Part shown: positions 1 to 7,746 of the stretch, in pieces | Position numbering within the stretch: the first letter of the stretch is position 1 | Layout of the letters: each line of letters begins with the position of its first letter | Assembly (NCBI GenBank): GCA_002049795.1 | Contig: MUKC01000010.1 | Span: 1-37,824 of the forward strand | Source of the DNA: Desulfobacca sp. 4484_104 | Lineage (GTDB): Bacteria > Desulfobacterota > Desulfobaccia > Desulfobaccales > Desulfobaccaceae | Length of the DNA stretch: 37,824 nucleotides | Direction: 5' to 3' | Position numbers and translations under genes: made by a program | Notes under the pieces: model-generated | What the model was told of the DNA's origin: nothing | The model's input: only the letters and a program-made list of their open reading frames with translations | The model's database searches: none

Positions 1-300
1 TCTACGACCAGACCTACCCAGCCGATGATTGGATTATACCGCATGCCTCTCTTTTTTTGAATTAGGTGAATAATCAGGTTGTCCGGGGGCAATTTCTAAA
101 GCCTCGGTTTTCATCAACCGGTTCACGGCGCAGCCGCTACCCCTTAATCGCCTATTCTGGCTAAATCACTCTGATGCCGGAGACTGCGGAAGAGGTCGCT
201 GAGATATTAGAAAAAACCGAGTATGGTGGGGACGCTCTGGGGCCTGTGATTTTTGCTTGATTTTTTTGTAGCACTCTTGATATAATTAATAAAATTTAGT
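1..300. other. Left edge, probable end of an integrated element; no complete gene
   Basis: No complete gene can be supported here. A frame open from the window edge ends at a stop at 63-65 and could be the last 20 residues of a gene outside the window. A second frame, 174-260, encodes 28 residues (starting MPETAEEVAEILEK) with a stop directly upstream. It looks like a gene remnant or a very small protein, and I do not recognise it. The stretch lies just before the ssrA 3'-end copy at 302-335, so I infer it is the terminal part of an inserted element. Confidence 0.35.
257..286 (+). promoter_or_regulatory. Candidate sigma-70 promoter with extended -10
   Basis: TTGATT at 257-262 is followed after 18 bases by TATAAT at 281-286, with a TG one base before the -10. 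The start point would be near 293, so transcription would run into the ssrA fragment and towards the gene at 507. It is a pattern match only. Confidence 0.4.
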
Positions 301-301
301 T

Positions 302-335
302 GCGGACGCGGGTTCGATTCCCGCTGCCTCCACCA
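302..335 (+). other. 3' end of tmRNA gene (ssrA) left as an attachment-site copy
   Basis: The bases GGACGCGGGTTCGATTCCCG followed by CTGCCTCCACCA reproduce the T-arm, acceptor strand and CCA end typical of bacterial tmRNA. The upstream 300 bases hold no 5' acceptor strand, tag reading frame or pseudoknots, so this is only the 3' end. The ssrA 3' end is a classic integration site of tyrosine-recombinase islands and prophages, which leave one full gene and one 3' copy. I infer an attachment-site scar, with the island to the left. A truncated tRNA-Ser 3' end is a less likely reading. Confidence 0.72.
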
Positions 336-363
336 GTGGCGCTCAACGCAAATATTACTCAGT

Positions 364-377
364 AGCAAAATTTTGCT
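364..377. repeat. Perfect 14-base palindrome
   Basis: AGCAAAATTTTGCT is a perfect palindrome about 130 bases before the start codon at 507. It could be an operator or a small hairpin. There is no other evidence for a role. Confidence 0.3.
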
Positions 378-506
378 TAAGGGCAGATTAAGGCTTTCGC
401 CTATAAAAACTGGCCTGGTTCTGGAACGCGCCGGGACTCGTCTTCCAAATAAATTGTTGCTAGCTGCCGTTGAACTAAAGAGAAGTAGTTCTCACCTGAG
501 GTTACT

Positions 507-1076
507 ATGAACCTAAATAAATCAGACCTAACCGCCAGATTAAAAGATGCCAGAGCTATCCTGATTAAAAAACCCAAAAAAGTAAAAGTTGATTTGCAGA
601 CTCCCTTTTTAAAGCTGCAAGGATGTTGGGAAGCGGATGAAGTCGAACAACGGGCCGCCTGGGAACTTTATGTGGAAATGGTGACCCGGATAGCCTTAGA
701 GGAGCTCAAGCACGGTGAAGGTTTGCTGCGCGACGCCCTGACCGCCCTGCAGGAAATCTTTACTGAGACCAGGCAGATACTCAGAAATTATGGCCCTACA
801 GTGGCTCGCCCCAAAGGCGAGGGCAATCTCTCCTTGGGGGTTATTGCCGTGGCGGTTTTAAATTCCACCATACGGCCGGTAGTGGCCAAATGGCATCCTT
901 TGCTCCTGGCCTACGAGGACACCAAAAAGGTAAAAATCTCGGTAGCCGAACACGAAGCAGCCTGGGAACATAATGCCGAACTGCGTGCCGTGTTGGTGGA
1001 TTTACAGAAAACCCTGCAGCAATACTCATTGCTGTTGGCCGAGGCCGCGGGTATTCCACCCCTTAAAATCGCGTGA
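507..1076 (+). CDS. Conserved-looking helical protein of unknown function, 189 residues
   Basis: I cannot assign this protein to a named family. The ATG follows GAGG at 498-501 with a five-base spacer, so the start is well supported. There is no signal peptide or membrane segment, and the composition suggests mostly helix. The most distinctive stretch is at residues 105-136: a hydrophobic segment (NLSLGVIAVAVLN), then RPVVAKWHP, then LLLAYE, which looks like a conserved core. The N-terminus (residues 1-30) is lysine-rich and the C-terminal 35 residues are probably a coiled helix. It stands alone, with the ssrA 3'-end scar upstream and decayed DNA downstream. That is typical of accessory genes, although by the usual polarity of such insertions it would lie just outside the element. 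No function is inferred. Confidence 0.75.
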   Translation: MNLNKSDLTARLKDARAILIKKPKKVKVDLQTPFLKLQGCWEADEVEQRAAWELYVEMVTRIALEELKHGEGLLRDALTALQEIFTETRQILRNYGPTVARPKGEGNLSLGVIAVAVLNSTIRPVVAKWHPLLLAYEDTKKVKISVAEHEAAWEHNAELRAVLVDLQKTLQQYSLLLAEAAGIPPLKIA

Positions 1077-1424
1077 TCAAAATTTCCGTCCCCGCCCTAG
1101 CCTGAGACAAAATCAGATCTCGCGCAGACCTCTGTGTCCAAATTGCCGATTTTGGTGGCTGTTCTGATAAAAACCGAGTTGTACTCAGATATTAGCAAAC
1201 TATACCATAAGATACTGATTATATTAATTATCCTAACAGAGAAGCGAAAACCGTAACGGAATTAATATTTCCCCGTAACTCTTTTTTACCGTTAACTCAC
1301 CCCTAACTCACTCAGCGGTCGTGCTGCTCTACCCTAAAACCGCAAGGCGATGCTGTTAAATGATTATGCTTGACATGCCTTTAGGTTTCTTTTAGTAAGA
1401 ACATGCTACAAAAGACATATTACG
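1077..1424. other. Non-coding gap with one promoter-like signal
   Basis: I see no supportable gene. At 1370-1375 there is TTGACA, with the weak -10 candidate TAGTAA at 1393-1398 after 17 bases, just upstream of the PEP-CTERM relic. Around 1270-1315 the word TAACTC recurs three times within an A/T-rich stretch. The rest shows nothing recognisable. Confidence 0.4.
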
Positions 1425-1709
1425 TTGCCAGACTTGTGGTATTGCCAGGGGATGGCCGGGAACTGGTCCATGTTTACTGAGCCTTGGTATATCATAACGG
1501 TGACGTTCACTGACTTGAATTGGTCTGACTGGGAAGACGGGTTTTATACCTTGTGGGGCACCTCGTTTTGCGGTAATGATGTGGTGACCGATAAAGTCCT
1601 CCTCCCTGGCGCCATGGTGCTGATGGGCGCCTTCCTGGGCCGCACGGCGGCCTATGCCCGGCGGCGGCGCAACATGTTAAGCGAGCCTAAAGCATGCCAA
1701 TCAACTTAA
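1425..1709 (+). pseudogene. Relic of a PEP-CTERM-like exported protein (C-terminal part)
   Basis: The open frame begins without a ribosome-binding site or signal peptide, yet its second half reads like the end of a PEP-CTERM anchored protein. A passage WGTSFCGNDVV is followed by LLPGAMVLMGAFLG and then a basic tail (ARRRR). In Desulfobacterota, sorting signals of the VPLPGAVWLLGSGLLG type have the same order: Pro-rich box, hydrophobic helix, arginines. Here the box is degenerate (LLPGA) and about 14 residues follow the arginines, which is unusual. I read it as the remaining 3' part of a larger gene. A functional short protein is possible but unlikely. Confidence 0.5.
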
Positions 1710-2041
1710 CCAACAGGGTCACCCAGGCCCTGCCGTTTTTATTTGGCTGGCAGGCCATCGACGGCGGTTCCCACCGGCATTGGCGCCGCTTATGTTCATG
1801 TAATATTTTTCACCCCAACTATAAACTTTCCCCCAGACGACGTGGAAGAAATGCTATAAAATTTAGGCAGGGGTATGGCCCCAGAGATTCAATATCAGGA
1901 ATAATTCTAGAGTCATCGGTATACCACAATCAGGTTACGGGCTAAAGTTACCCTGGCAGACCAATAATTACAGTATATTCAAAGGCTTGGTCTAGAAATG
2001 GTTATTTTCCCAAGAGCGGCCGCGGCCCTTGATTTTTTTTC
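1710..2041. other. Non-coding gap upstream of the dsr operon
   Basis: No gene is supported. A short frame over 1694-1945 has neither a ribosome-binding site nor protein-like composition. A weak hairpin (CAGGG/CCCTG, about 1716-1734) followed by a short T-run could end transcription of the relic upstream. Confidence 0.35.
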
Positions 2042-2071
2042 TTGACACAGAGTTTGAGAATTTTGTAACAT
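2042..2071 (+). promoter_or_regulatory. Promoter of the dsr operon
   Basis: A consensus TTGACA at 2042-2047 is followed by TAACAT at 2066-2071 with an 18-base spacer. The start would fall near 2078, about 28 bases before the first gene. The remaining dsr genes follow closely on the same strand. Confidence 0.6.
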
Positions 2072-2105
2072 ACATCCCTAGCATGACTAAGGAAAAGCTC
2101 AGAAT

Positions 2106-2627
2106 ATGAACCTAATCGATTTTTTAAGGGAACATGAAGCCGCCATTGTGCAGAGGTGGTGTGATCTGATTTTCGGAACTTATGCACCGGAAACGGTTCA
2201 GTTCCTGAAGAAAGTGAAAAACCGCTTTGATAATCCAGTGGCCTATCAGACTAACGAAGGCGTGAAGGGCTTATATAAGGCCCTGATTTACGATATGGAG
2301 ACGGAGCAGTTAAGTAACTATTTGGACGAAGTCATCCGCATCCGGGCCATTCAGGATTTTTCTCCCGCGCAGGCCGTGGCTTTTATTTTCCTAATTAAAA
2401 ATGTCGTGCGGGAGCAGTTGCGCGAGCATTTCAAGGGCGAAGTCCGGATTGATCAGTTCTCCCAGGAGCTGTTTGATTTTGACTGTCGTATTGATGGGTT
2501 GGCCCTTCTCGGCTTTAACGTCTATATGAACCGCCGGGAGAAATTACATAAAATCAGACTTGAAGAGGTGAAAAACAAGGTAAGTGGTCTATTACGCCGG
2601 ACCGGGATGTCCATCGACTATCATTAG
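2106..2627 (+). CDS. RsbRD N-terminal domain protein, first gene of the dsr operon
   Basis: This 173-residue protein matches the RsbRD_N (RsbT co-antagonist N-terminal, globin-like helical) domain. It has the opening NLIDFLREHEAAIVQRWCDLI, the internal FSPAQAVAFIFLIKNVVREQL and a final FDCRIDGLALLGFNVYMNRREKLHKIR helix. It consists of that domain alone, with no STAS domain. Family members are thought to sense signals, but the ligand here is unknown. The gene sits 48 bases before dsrM, as in other sulfate reducers I recall, so a sensory or assembly role linked to the Dsr membrane complex is a reasonable inference. An AAGGA lies about 12 bases before the ATG, a rather long spacing. Confidence 0.8.
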   Translation: MNLIDFLREHEAAIVQRWCDLIFGTYAPETVQFLKKVKNRFDNPVAYQTNEGVKGLYKALIYDMETEQLSNYLDEVIRIRAIQDFSPAQAVAFIFLIKNVVREQLREHFKGEVRIDQFSQELFDFDCRIDGLALLGFNVYMNRREKLHKIRLEEVKNKVSGLLRRTGMSIDYH

Positions 2628-2675
2628 CCCAAATCTCAAGGCCTAAAAGTTGTGTAGGAAACGAGGTGACCATAA

Positions 2676-3710
2676 ATGACCGATTTTTTTAAGCTTCATT
2701 TCTTTATCCCGCTTGGTATAGTGTTAGCCTTAATAATTATCCCGTACGTGGGATATATGGCCAACCAGCAATTGGTGTTGGCGGTGGTGATTCCTTATCT
2801 GGCCGTGCTGATTTTCTTGGAGGGTCTGATTTATCGGGTTATCAAATGGGCCCGCTCGCCGGTGCCCTTCCGGATTCCTACCACTTGTGCCCAGAATCGC
2901 TCCCTACCGTGGATCAAGAAGAGTATCGGCGAGAAACTGGATAATCCCGAGACCACTCTACAGGTGATCGGCCGGATGGCCTTGGAAGTATTATTTTTCC
3001 GAAGCCTGTTTCGCAATCTAACCACCAAATTAAGAAGGCCGGCCGATCATCCCGAGGATGCCAAGCTATATTATTGGTCCTACAAATGGCTGTGGCTGGG
3101 GGCGATTGCCTTCCATTATACCTTTCTAATTGTGCTGCTCCGCCACCTGCGGTTTTTTACCGAGACCACCCCCGGCTTTGTCCAAACTATTGAACATGTC
3201 GATGGTTGGTTCCAAATTTTTCAACCCACGGTCTATCTGACCGGAATTATCCTGTTGGCGGCTCTCACCTATCTGCTGCTGCGTCGGGTTTATAATCCTA
3301 ATATGCGGTATATCTCCCTGGCCAGCGACTACTTTCCGTTATTTCTGATCATGGCCATCGGCACTACCGGCATCTTGATGCGCTATTTCTTCAAGGTGGA
3401 TATTACCGCGGTGAAGCAACTGGCATTGGGTTTGGTAACCTTTAAGCCGACCGTGCCAGCCGGTATCGGGGTGATTTTTTATATCCATTTATTTCTGGTC
3501 AGCGTGTTGTTCATGTATTTTCCCTTCAGCAAGTTGCTACACATGGCCGGGGTTTTCCTTAGCCCGACGCGCAACCTGGCTAATAATAACCGTTGGGTGA
3601 GACATATCAATCCCTGGAATTATCCAGTAAAGTTCCATCCTTATATCGAGCATGAAAACAAATATCGCCAAGCAATGAAAGAAGTTGGATTGCCGGTGGA
3701 AAAGGAGTAA
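2676..3710 (+). CDS. dsrM: DsrM, cytochrome b subunit of the DsrMKJOP complex
   Basis: DsrM is the membrane cytochrome b of the complex that links the menaquinone pool to reduction of the DsrC trisulfide in dissimilatory sulfate reduction. The 344-residue product has several membrane helices (for example residues 8-27, 34-55, about 137-158, 187-208 and 265-285) and conserved histidines suited to heme b. The C-terminal stretch from FPFSKLLHMAGVFLSPTRN onwards, with NNNRWVRHINPWNYPVK, is characteristic of DsrM. GAGGTGA upstream supports the ATG. dsrK begins two bases after the stop. Length and ends look complete. Confidence 0.95.
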   Translation: MTDFFKLHFFIPLGIVLALIIIPYVGYMANQQLVLAVVIPYLAVLIFLEGLIYRVIKWARSPVPFRIPTTCAQNRSLPWIKKSIGEKLDNPETTLQVIGRMALEVLFFRSLFRNLTTKLRRPADHPEDAKLYYWSYKWLWLGAIAFHYTFLIVLLRHLRFFTETTPGFVQTIEHVDGWFQIFQPTVYLTGIILLAALTYLLLRRVYNPNMRYISLASDYFPLFLIMAIGTTGILMRYFFKVDITAVKQLALGLVTFKPTVPAGIGVIFYIHLFLVSVLFMYFPFSKLLHMAGVFLSPTRNLANNNRWVRHINPWNYPVKFHPYIEHENKYRQAMKEVGLPVEKE

Positions 3711-3712
3711 CA

Positions 3713-5353
3713 ATGGCCAAGATCCCCACACCAGAAGAACTATCCAATATAAGTTTCCAGCCACCTGCCAAGGGGTGGATGGACACCAAGCCTGAATTTA
3801 AAGAGGGTTGTTATTGCAACGCGGCCAGTCCCAAGTGGCTTGAATGGCTTGATTACCCTTATCCCAGGAACTGGTCGGTCCGTGACGAGGATTGGAAGCT
3901 ACCGGCTAACTGGAAAGAGATACTTCTTGAAGGTTTTGATGAACGGCTGGGTCGCTTCCGGACACTAAAGTTGTTTATGGACATCTGTGTACGCTGTGGT
4001 GCCTGCGCCGACAAATGTCAGTTCTTTATTGGTTCCGGGGACCCTAAAAATATGCCGGTGCTCCGGGCCGAACTGATGCGGTCAATCTACCGCCGTTACT
4101 TTACTACGGCCGGAAAGGTGTTGGGAAAGTTGGCTGGAGCCCGACCCTTGACTGAAGATGTCATCAAAGAGTGGTATTATTATCTTTATCAATGCAGTGA
4201 ATGCCGGCGGTGTTCGGTATTCTGTCCGTATGGCATTGACATGGCCGACCTGACGATCTTGGGCCGGGAACTTCTTAGTTCAATCGGTCTCAATATCGAG
4301 TGGACCATGGCTTCAGTGGGCAGCTGTTATGAGACCGTCGGACATATCGGCGCCACCCCCCAGGCCTACAAGGATATGATTGATTTCTTCGCCGAGGAAA
4401 ATGAGCGAGTCACCGGGGTCTATACTAATGTCACCTATAACCGCAAGGGCGCGGAAATCCTTTTCATTGTTCCGTCGGGCGATTATTTTGCCGACCCTGG
4501 CACCTTCAATTACATGGGTTATCTCCTGCTCTTTGAATATCTGGGACTGGATTATACCATTAGTACCTATGCCGCGGAGGGCGGCAACTTTGGCTATTTC
4601 ATGTCCCATGAGATGGGCAAAAGACTAAATGCCAAATTTTACGAAGAGGCCAAGCGTTTAGGGGTCAAGTGGATATTGGGCGGTGAATGTGGACACATGT
4701 GGCGGGTGTGCAACCAATACATGAGCACCTGGAATGGGCCGGCGGATTTCCTGGAAGAACCGGTGTCCCCCATCACCGGCACCAAATTTGAGAACGCCAA
4801 GAACCACAAAATGGTGCACATTTCCGAGTTTACTGCCGACCTGATCAAACATGGGAAACTGAAGCTAGATCCCAGTCGAAATGCTCATATCAAACTCACC
4901 TACCATGATTCCTGCAACCCCAGCCGGGCCATGGGGCTGTTTGAAGAGCCGCGTTATATTATCAGAAATGTTGTCCCGGAAGGCAATTTCATTGAAATGC
5001 CGTCCAACACCATCCGGGAAAAAACCTTCTGCTGTGGCAGTGGCAGCGGTTTTAATGGCGATGAATACTTGGAAATGCGCTTTCGGGGGGGATTTCCCCG
5101 GGCTAACGCGGTGCGCTATGTGCGGGACAAGTACGGGGTGAACCATCTGGCCTGTATCTGTGCCATTGACCGAGCCGTTTTTCCCCCGTTGTTGGATTAC
5201 TGGGTTCCCGGGATGGACGTCATCGGCGTCAGCGAAATGGTAGGCAACGCCTTGGTATTTCCCAATGAGATCGAGCGTACCACAGATCTGCGCGATCGCC
5301 CTTTAGTGGGTTGTGAGGAAGCTGAGGAGGAAGAAGGGGGGGAGATTGAATAA
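3713..5353 (+). CDS. dsrK: DsrK, HdrD-like iron-sulfur subunit
   Basis: DsrK is the cytoplasmic catalytic subunit, related to HdrD of heterodisulfide reductase, and is thought to act on DsrC. The 546 residues show two 4Fe-4S motifs, CVRCGACADKC (about 92-102) and CSECRRCSVFCPYG (about 161-174). Two CCG-type regions follow: one with GGECGHMWRVC (C326, C333) and one with HDSCNPSR (C401) plus CCGSGSGF (C440-C441). These fit the special catalytic 4Fe-4S site of the family. The acidic tail ends EEAEEEEGGEIE. It lies two bases after dsrM and two before dsrJ, so translation is probably coupled. The protein looks complete. Confidence 0.95.
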   Translation: MAKIPTPEELSNISFQPPAKGWMDTKPEFKEGCYCNAASPKWLEWLDYPYPRNWSVRDEDWKLPANWKEILLEGFDERLGRFRTLKLFMDICVRCGACADKCQFFIGSGDPKNMPVLRAELMRSIYRRYFTTAGKVLGKLAGARPLTEDVIKEWYYYLYQCSECRRCSVFCPYGIDMADLTILGRELLSSIGLNIEWTMASVGSCYETVGHIGATPQAYKDMIDFFAEENERVTGVYTNVTYNRKGAEILFIVPSGDYFADPGTFNYMGYLLLFEYLGLDYTISTYAAEGGNFGYFMSHEMGKRLNAKFYEEAKRLGVKWILGGECGHMWRVCNQYMSTWNGPADFLEEPVSPITGTKFENAKNHKMVHISEFTADLIKHGKLKLDPSRNAHIKLTYHDSCNPSRAMGLFEEPRYIIRNVVPEGNFIEMPSNTIREKTFCCGSGSGFNGDEYLEMRFRGGFPRANAVRYVRDKYGVNHLACICAIDRAVFPPLLDYWVPGMDVIGVSEMVGNALVFPNEIERTTDLRDRPLVGCEEAEEEEGGEIE

Positions 5354-5355
5354 TT

Positions 5356-5796
5356 ATGAAAGAGCCAGTTAAATCAGAATTTGGGACCGTGGGTGAGAAA
5401 CCCAAGGTAGAGAAGAAAATCTACAACAGAAATCTCATATTGGCCGGCATTATCGCCTTCGTGGTCCTGATCACTTTCCCCATCTGGAATTTGCAGGGTA
5501 AATCGGTTCCTCCTCCAGACCCTAAACTCGACACCCCGGTCATCCAGAAAATGCCGGAAAAGGATCGGAAGTGTATCGAAGACAAAAATTATATGCGGAA
5601 CTATCACATGCAGATGTTGGATAACTGGCGGAACCAGGTAGTCCGCAATGGCAATCGGCAATACACCAGCCTCAGTGGAAAAAAATACACGGCCAGCCTT
5701 CAAAATACCTGCCTGGAATGTCACTCCAACAAAAGTCAATTCTGTGATCAATGCCACTTGAAATGCTGGCCCCGGGCGAGCTGGAGGCCAAATTAG
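5356..5796 (+). CDS. dsrJ: DsrJ, periplasmic multiheme cytochrome c subunit, 3' end lost
   Basis: DsrJ is the membrane-anchored cytochrome c of the Dsr complex and faces the periplasm. Visible features are one membrane helix (about 26-44), the conserved RKCIEDKNYMRNYHMQML segment whose C73 matches the unusual cysteine heme ligand described for DsrJ, and heme motifs CLECH (119-123) and CDQCH (130-134). After CDQCH the family continues with about 20 residues containing a third CxxCH. Here the sequence switches to LKCWPRASWRPN and stops. The last 12 residues are dsrO DNA read in the wrong frame. A segment covering the dsrJ 3' end and the dsrO start appears to be missing near 5757. The product as read would lack one heme. 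Confidence 0.85.
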   Translation: MKEPVKSEFGTVGEKPKVEKKIYNRNLILAGIIAFVVLITFPIWNLQGKSVPPPDPKLDTPVIQKMPEKDRKCIEDKNYMRNYHMQMLDNWRNQVVRNGNRQYTSLSGKKYTASLQNTCLECHSNKSQFCDQCHLKCWPRASWRPN

Positions 5797-6494
5797 CCCC
5801 CAATCCCAAGGCCTTGACCGCAAAACGCTGGGCTATGGTGGTAGATATGCGCAAGCTGGATGAGCAGACTGCAGAGAAATGTATCGAAGCCTGCCACCGG
5901 ATTCATAATGTTCCTGATTTTGAAGATCCAATAGATCCGAAGGACAAGGTTGATCCCGCGGAAAAGGTCCGCTGGGAAGTTAAATGGATCTGGAAAGAAA
6001 AGTATGAGCATGCCTTCCCCGGACAAGCAGAAGTGGCTATTCCGGAGAAGATCCATAAGTTAAACTTTCTCTTGCTTTGCAACCATTGTGACAATCCGCC
6101 CTGCGTCCGGGTCTGTCCTACCAAGGCGACCTGGAAACGGGATGACGGCGTGGTCATGATGGACCAGCATCGCTGTATCGGCTGTCGTTACTGTATGGCG
6201 GCCTGTCCCTACGGGGCCCGCAGCTTCAACTGGCGCAATCCTCGACCGTTCATAAAAAGTGAGGATGAAAGCTATCCGACGCGGGAGATCGGCGTAGTAG
6301 AGAAATGTACTCTCTGCGCCGAACGATTGGCCAAGGGGCAATTACCGGCCTGCGTCGAGGCTTCTAAGGGTGCCTTGACCGTAGGGGACCTCAACGATGC
6401 CAAATCCAAAGTCAGAGAACTGCTCCGGAACAATTTCACTATTCGGCGCAAAACCCAGCTTGGTTCAAACCCCCAGGTCTACTATATAGTGTGA
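5751..6494 (+). CDS. dsrO: DsrO, periplasmic ferredoxin-like subunit, 5' end lost
   Basis: DsrO is the periplasmic iron-sulfur subunit that passes electrons between DsrJ and DsrP. The cysteine groups are clear: CNHCDNPPCVRVCP (110-123), CIGCRYCMAACPYG (142-155) and CTLC plus C201, with further cysteines C44 and C48, as expected for several 4Fe-4S clusters. Family members begin with a twin-arginine signal for Tat export, and none is present here. The first in-frame ATG lies inside dsrJ and homology begins abruptly at about LEMLAPGELEAK. With the dsrJ truncation, this indicates a missing stretch of probably 130-180 bases at about 5757 that held the Tat signal and ribosome-binding site. As written, the protein could not be exported. 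Confidence 0.88.
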   Translation: MPLEMLAPGELEAKLAPNPKALTAKRWAMVVDMRKLDEQTAEKCIEACHRIHNVPDFEDPIDPKDKVDPAEKVRWEVKWIWKEKYEHAFPGQAEVAIPEKIHKLNFLLLCNHCDNPPCVRVCPTKATWKRDDGVVMMDQHRCIGCRYCMAACPYGARSFNWRNPRPFIKSEDESYPTREIGVVEKCTLCAERLAKGQLPACVEASKGALTVGDLNDAKSKVRELLRNNFTIRRKTQLGSNPQVYYIV

Positions 6495-6501
6495 GGTGGC
6501 T

Positions 6502-7659
6502 ATGTTTGAAAAGGCTTTAGTTGGAACTAAAAGGTACTTCGGAGTACTAGGATTCCTCCTCCTACTGAGTGGGATAGGATTTTTCATCTACCTCAGACAA
6601 TTGGATTTTGGCCTGGGAATCACCGGGATGAGCCGGGATGTCTCCTGGGGGTTTTATATCGCCCAATTTACTTACCTGGTCGGGGTCGCGGCCTCGGCGG
6701 TGATGGTGGTCTTGCCGCTTTATCTGCATAACTATAAAGCCTTTGGCCGAATCGCCATCTTGGGGGAGTTCCTGGCGGTATCCGCCGTTAGCATGTGTTT
6801 GCTGTTTATTATCGTTGACTTGGGCAAACCCAGCCGGCTGTTTAATGTCTTGCTGCACCCCACGCCCAATTCAGTACTCTTCTGGGACATGATCGTGCTC
6901 AACGGCTATTTGTTTTTGAACATAGTCTGTGGTTGGACGGTATTGCAAGCGGAGCGCAATGAGGTGCCGCCGCCTAACTGGCTAAAGCCCTTTATCTATA
7001 TCGCGATTCCCTGGGCTCCGAGCATTCACACGGTGACTGCCTTTCTATACGCGGGTTTGCCGGGCCGGGGTTACTGGTTAACGGCCATTATGGCCCCTCG
7101 CTTTCTGTCCTCAGCTTTCGCAGCCGGGCCAGCCTTGCTGGTGTTGTTATGCCTGTTGGTCAGAAAATATACCAAATTCGATCCCGGTCGGGAGCAGATT
7201 CAAACCCTGGCTAAAATTGTTACCTATGCTATTTTGATCAATGTATTTTTCTTCTTCTGTGAAGTCTTTACCGTCTTTTACAGCCAGATACCCGACCATA
7301 TGTTGCACTTTCAATACCTCTTTGCCGGTTTGGAAGGTAAAGGTAAGTTGGTGCCGTTAATGTGGGTGTCGATCGTCGGCATGACTATCACTGCCATTTT
7401 GTTAATCATCCCCAGTGTTCGCAAGAATGAAACCACCCTGGCCGTGGCCTGCGCCGCGGTAGTCGTTACCACTTGGATTGACAAAGGCATGGGACTGATT
7501 ACCGGCGGTTTTGTCCCCAATCCTTTTGAGGGCGTTACTGAGTACTTCCCGACCATGCCTGAAGCCCTGATCACCCTAGGCGTCTGGGCCATTGGCTTCC
7601 TGATCCTCACCATGCTTTATAAAATCGCGGTATCGATCAAGGAAGAGATCAGAGCCTAA
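6502..7659 (+). CDS. dsrP: DsrP, NrfD-type membrane subunit
   Basis: DsrP is the NrfD/PsrC-family membrane protein of the complex and is proposed to exchange electrons with the quinone pool. The 385-residue product carries about ten hydrophobic helices from residue 14 to near the C-terminus. Typical NrfD-type stretches include SWGFYIAQFTYLVGVAASAVMVVLP and, near the end, WIDKGMGLITGGFVPNPFEGVTEYFPT. I chose the ATG at 6502 because GAGG (6493-6496) sits five bases upstream; a GTG at 6496 is in frame but overlaps that site. dsrP starts just after the dsrO stop and ends before a strong terminator, so it closes the operon. Complete. Confidence 0.93.
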   Translation: MFEKALVGTKRYFGVLGFLLLLSGIGFFIYLRQLDFGLGITGMSRDVSWGFYIAQFTYLVGVAASAVMVVLPLYLHNYKAFGRIAILGEFLAVSAVSMCLLFIIVDLGKPSRLFNVLLHPTPNSVLFWDMIVLNGYLFLNIVCGWTVLQAERNEVPPPNWLKPFIYIAIPWAPSIHTVTAFLYAGLPGRGYWLTAIMAPRFLSSAFAAGPALLVLLCLLVRKYTKFDPGREQIQTLAKIVTYAILINVFFFFCEVFTVFYSQIPDHMLHFQYLFAGLEGKGKLVPLMWVSIVGMTITAILLIIPSVRKNETTLAVACAAVVVTTWIDKGMGLITGGFVPNPFEGVTEYFPTMPEALITLGVWAIGFLILTMLYKIAVSIKEEIRA

Positions 7660-7686
7660 ATTTTTAGACCACTAACCAAACTAGAA

Positions 7687-7725
7687 AACCAAACCCCGGG
7701 TGCTCAACCTGGGGTTTTGGTTTTT
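7687..7725 (+). terminator. Rho-independent terminator of the dsr operon
   Basis: An arm AACCAAACCCCGGG pairs across the loop TGCTCAA with CCTGGGGTTTTGGTT, apart from one wobble and one bulge, and runs into a T-rich tail. It lies 27 bases after dsrP and may also serve the convergent minus-strand gene. Confidence 0.85.
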
Positions 7726-7746
7726 CTGACCTGGCGTATCAGGAAA

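Noticed and set aside
302-335. A complete tmRNA or tRNA gene
   Set aside because: Only the T-arm and acceptor 3' strand are present; no tag frame, D-arm or matching 5' acceptor strand occurs upstream.
1694-1945. 83-residue frame as a gene
   Set aside because: No ribosome-binding site, odd composition and low-complexity basic stretches; probably chance within decayed DNA.
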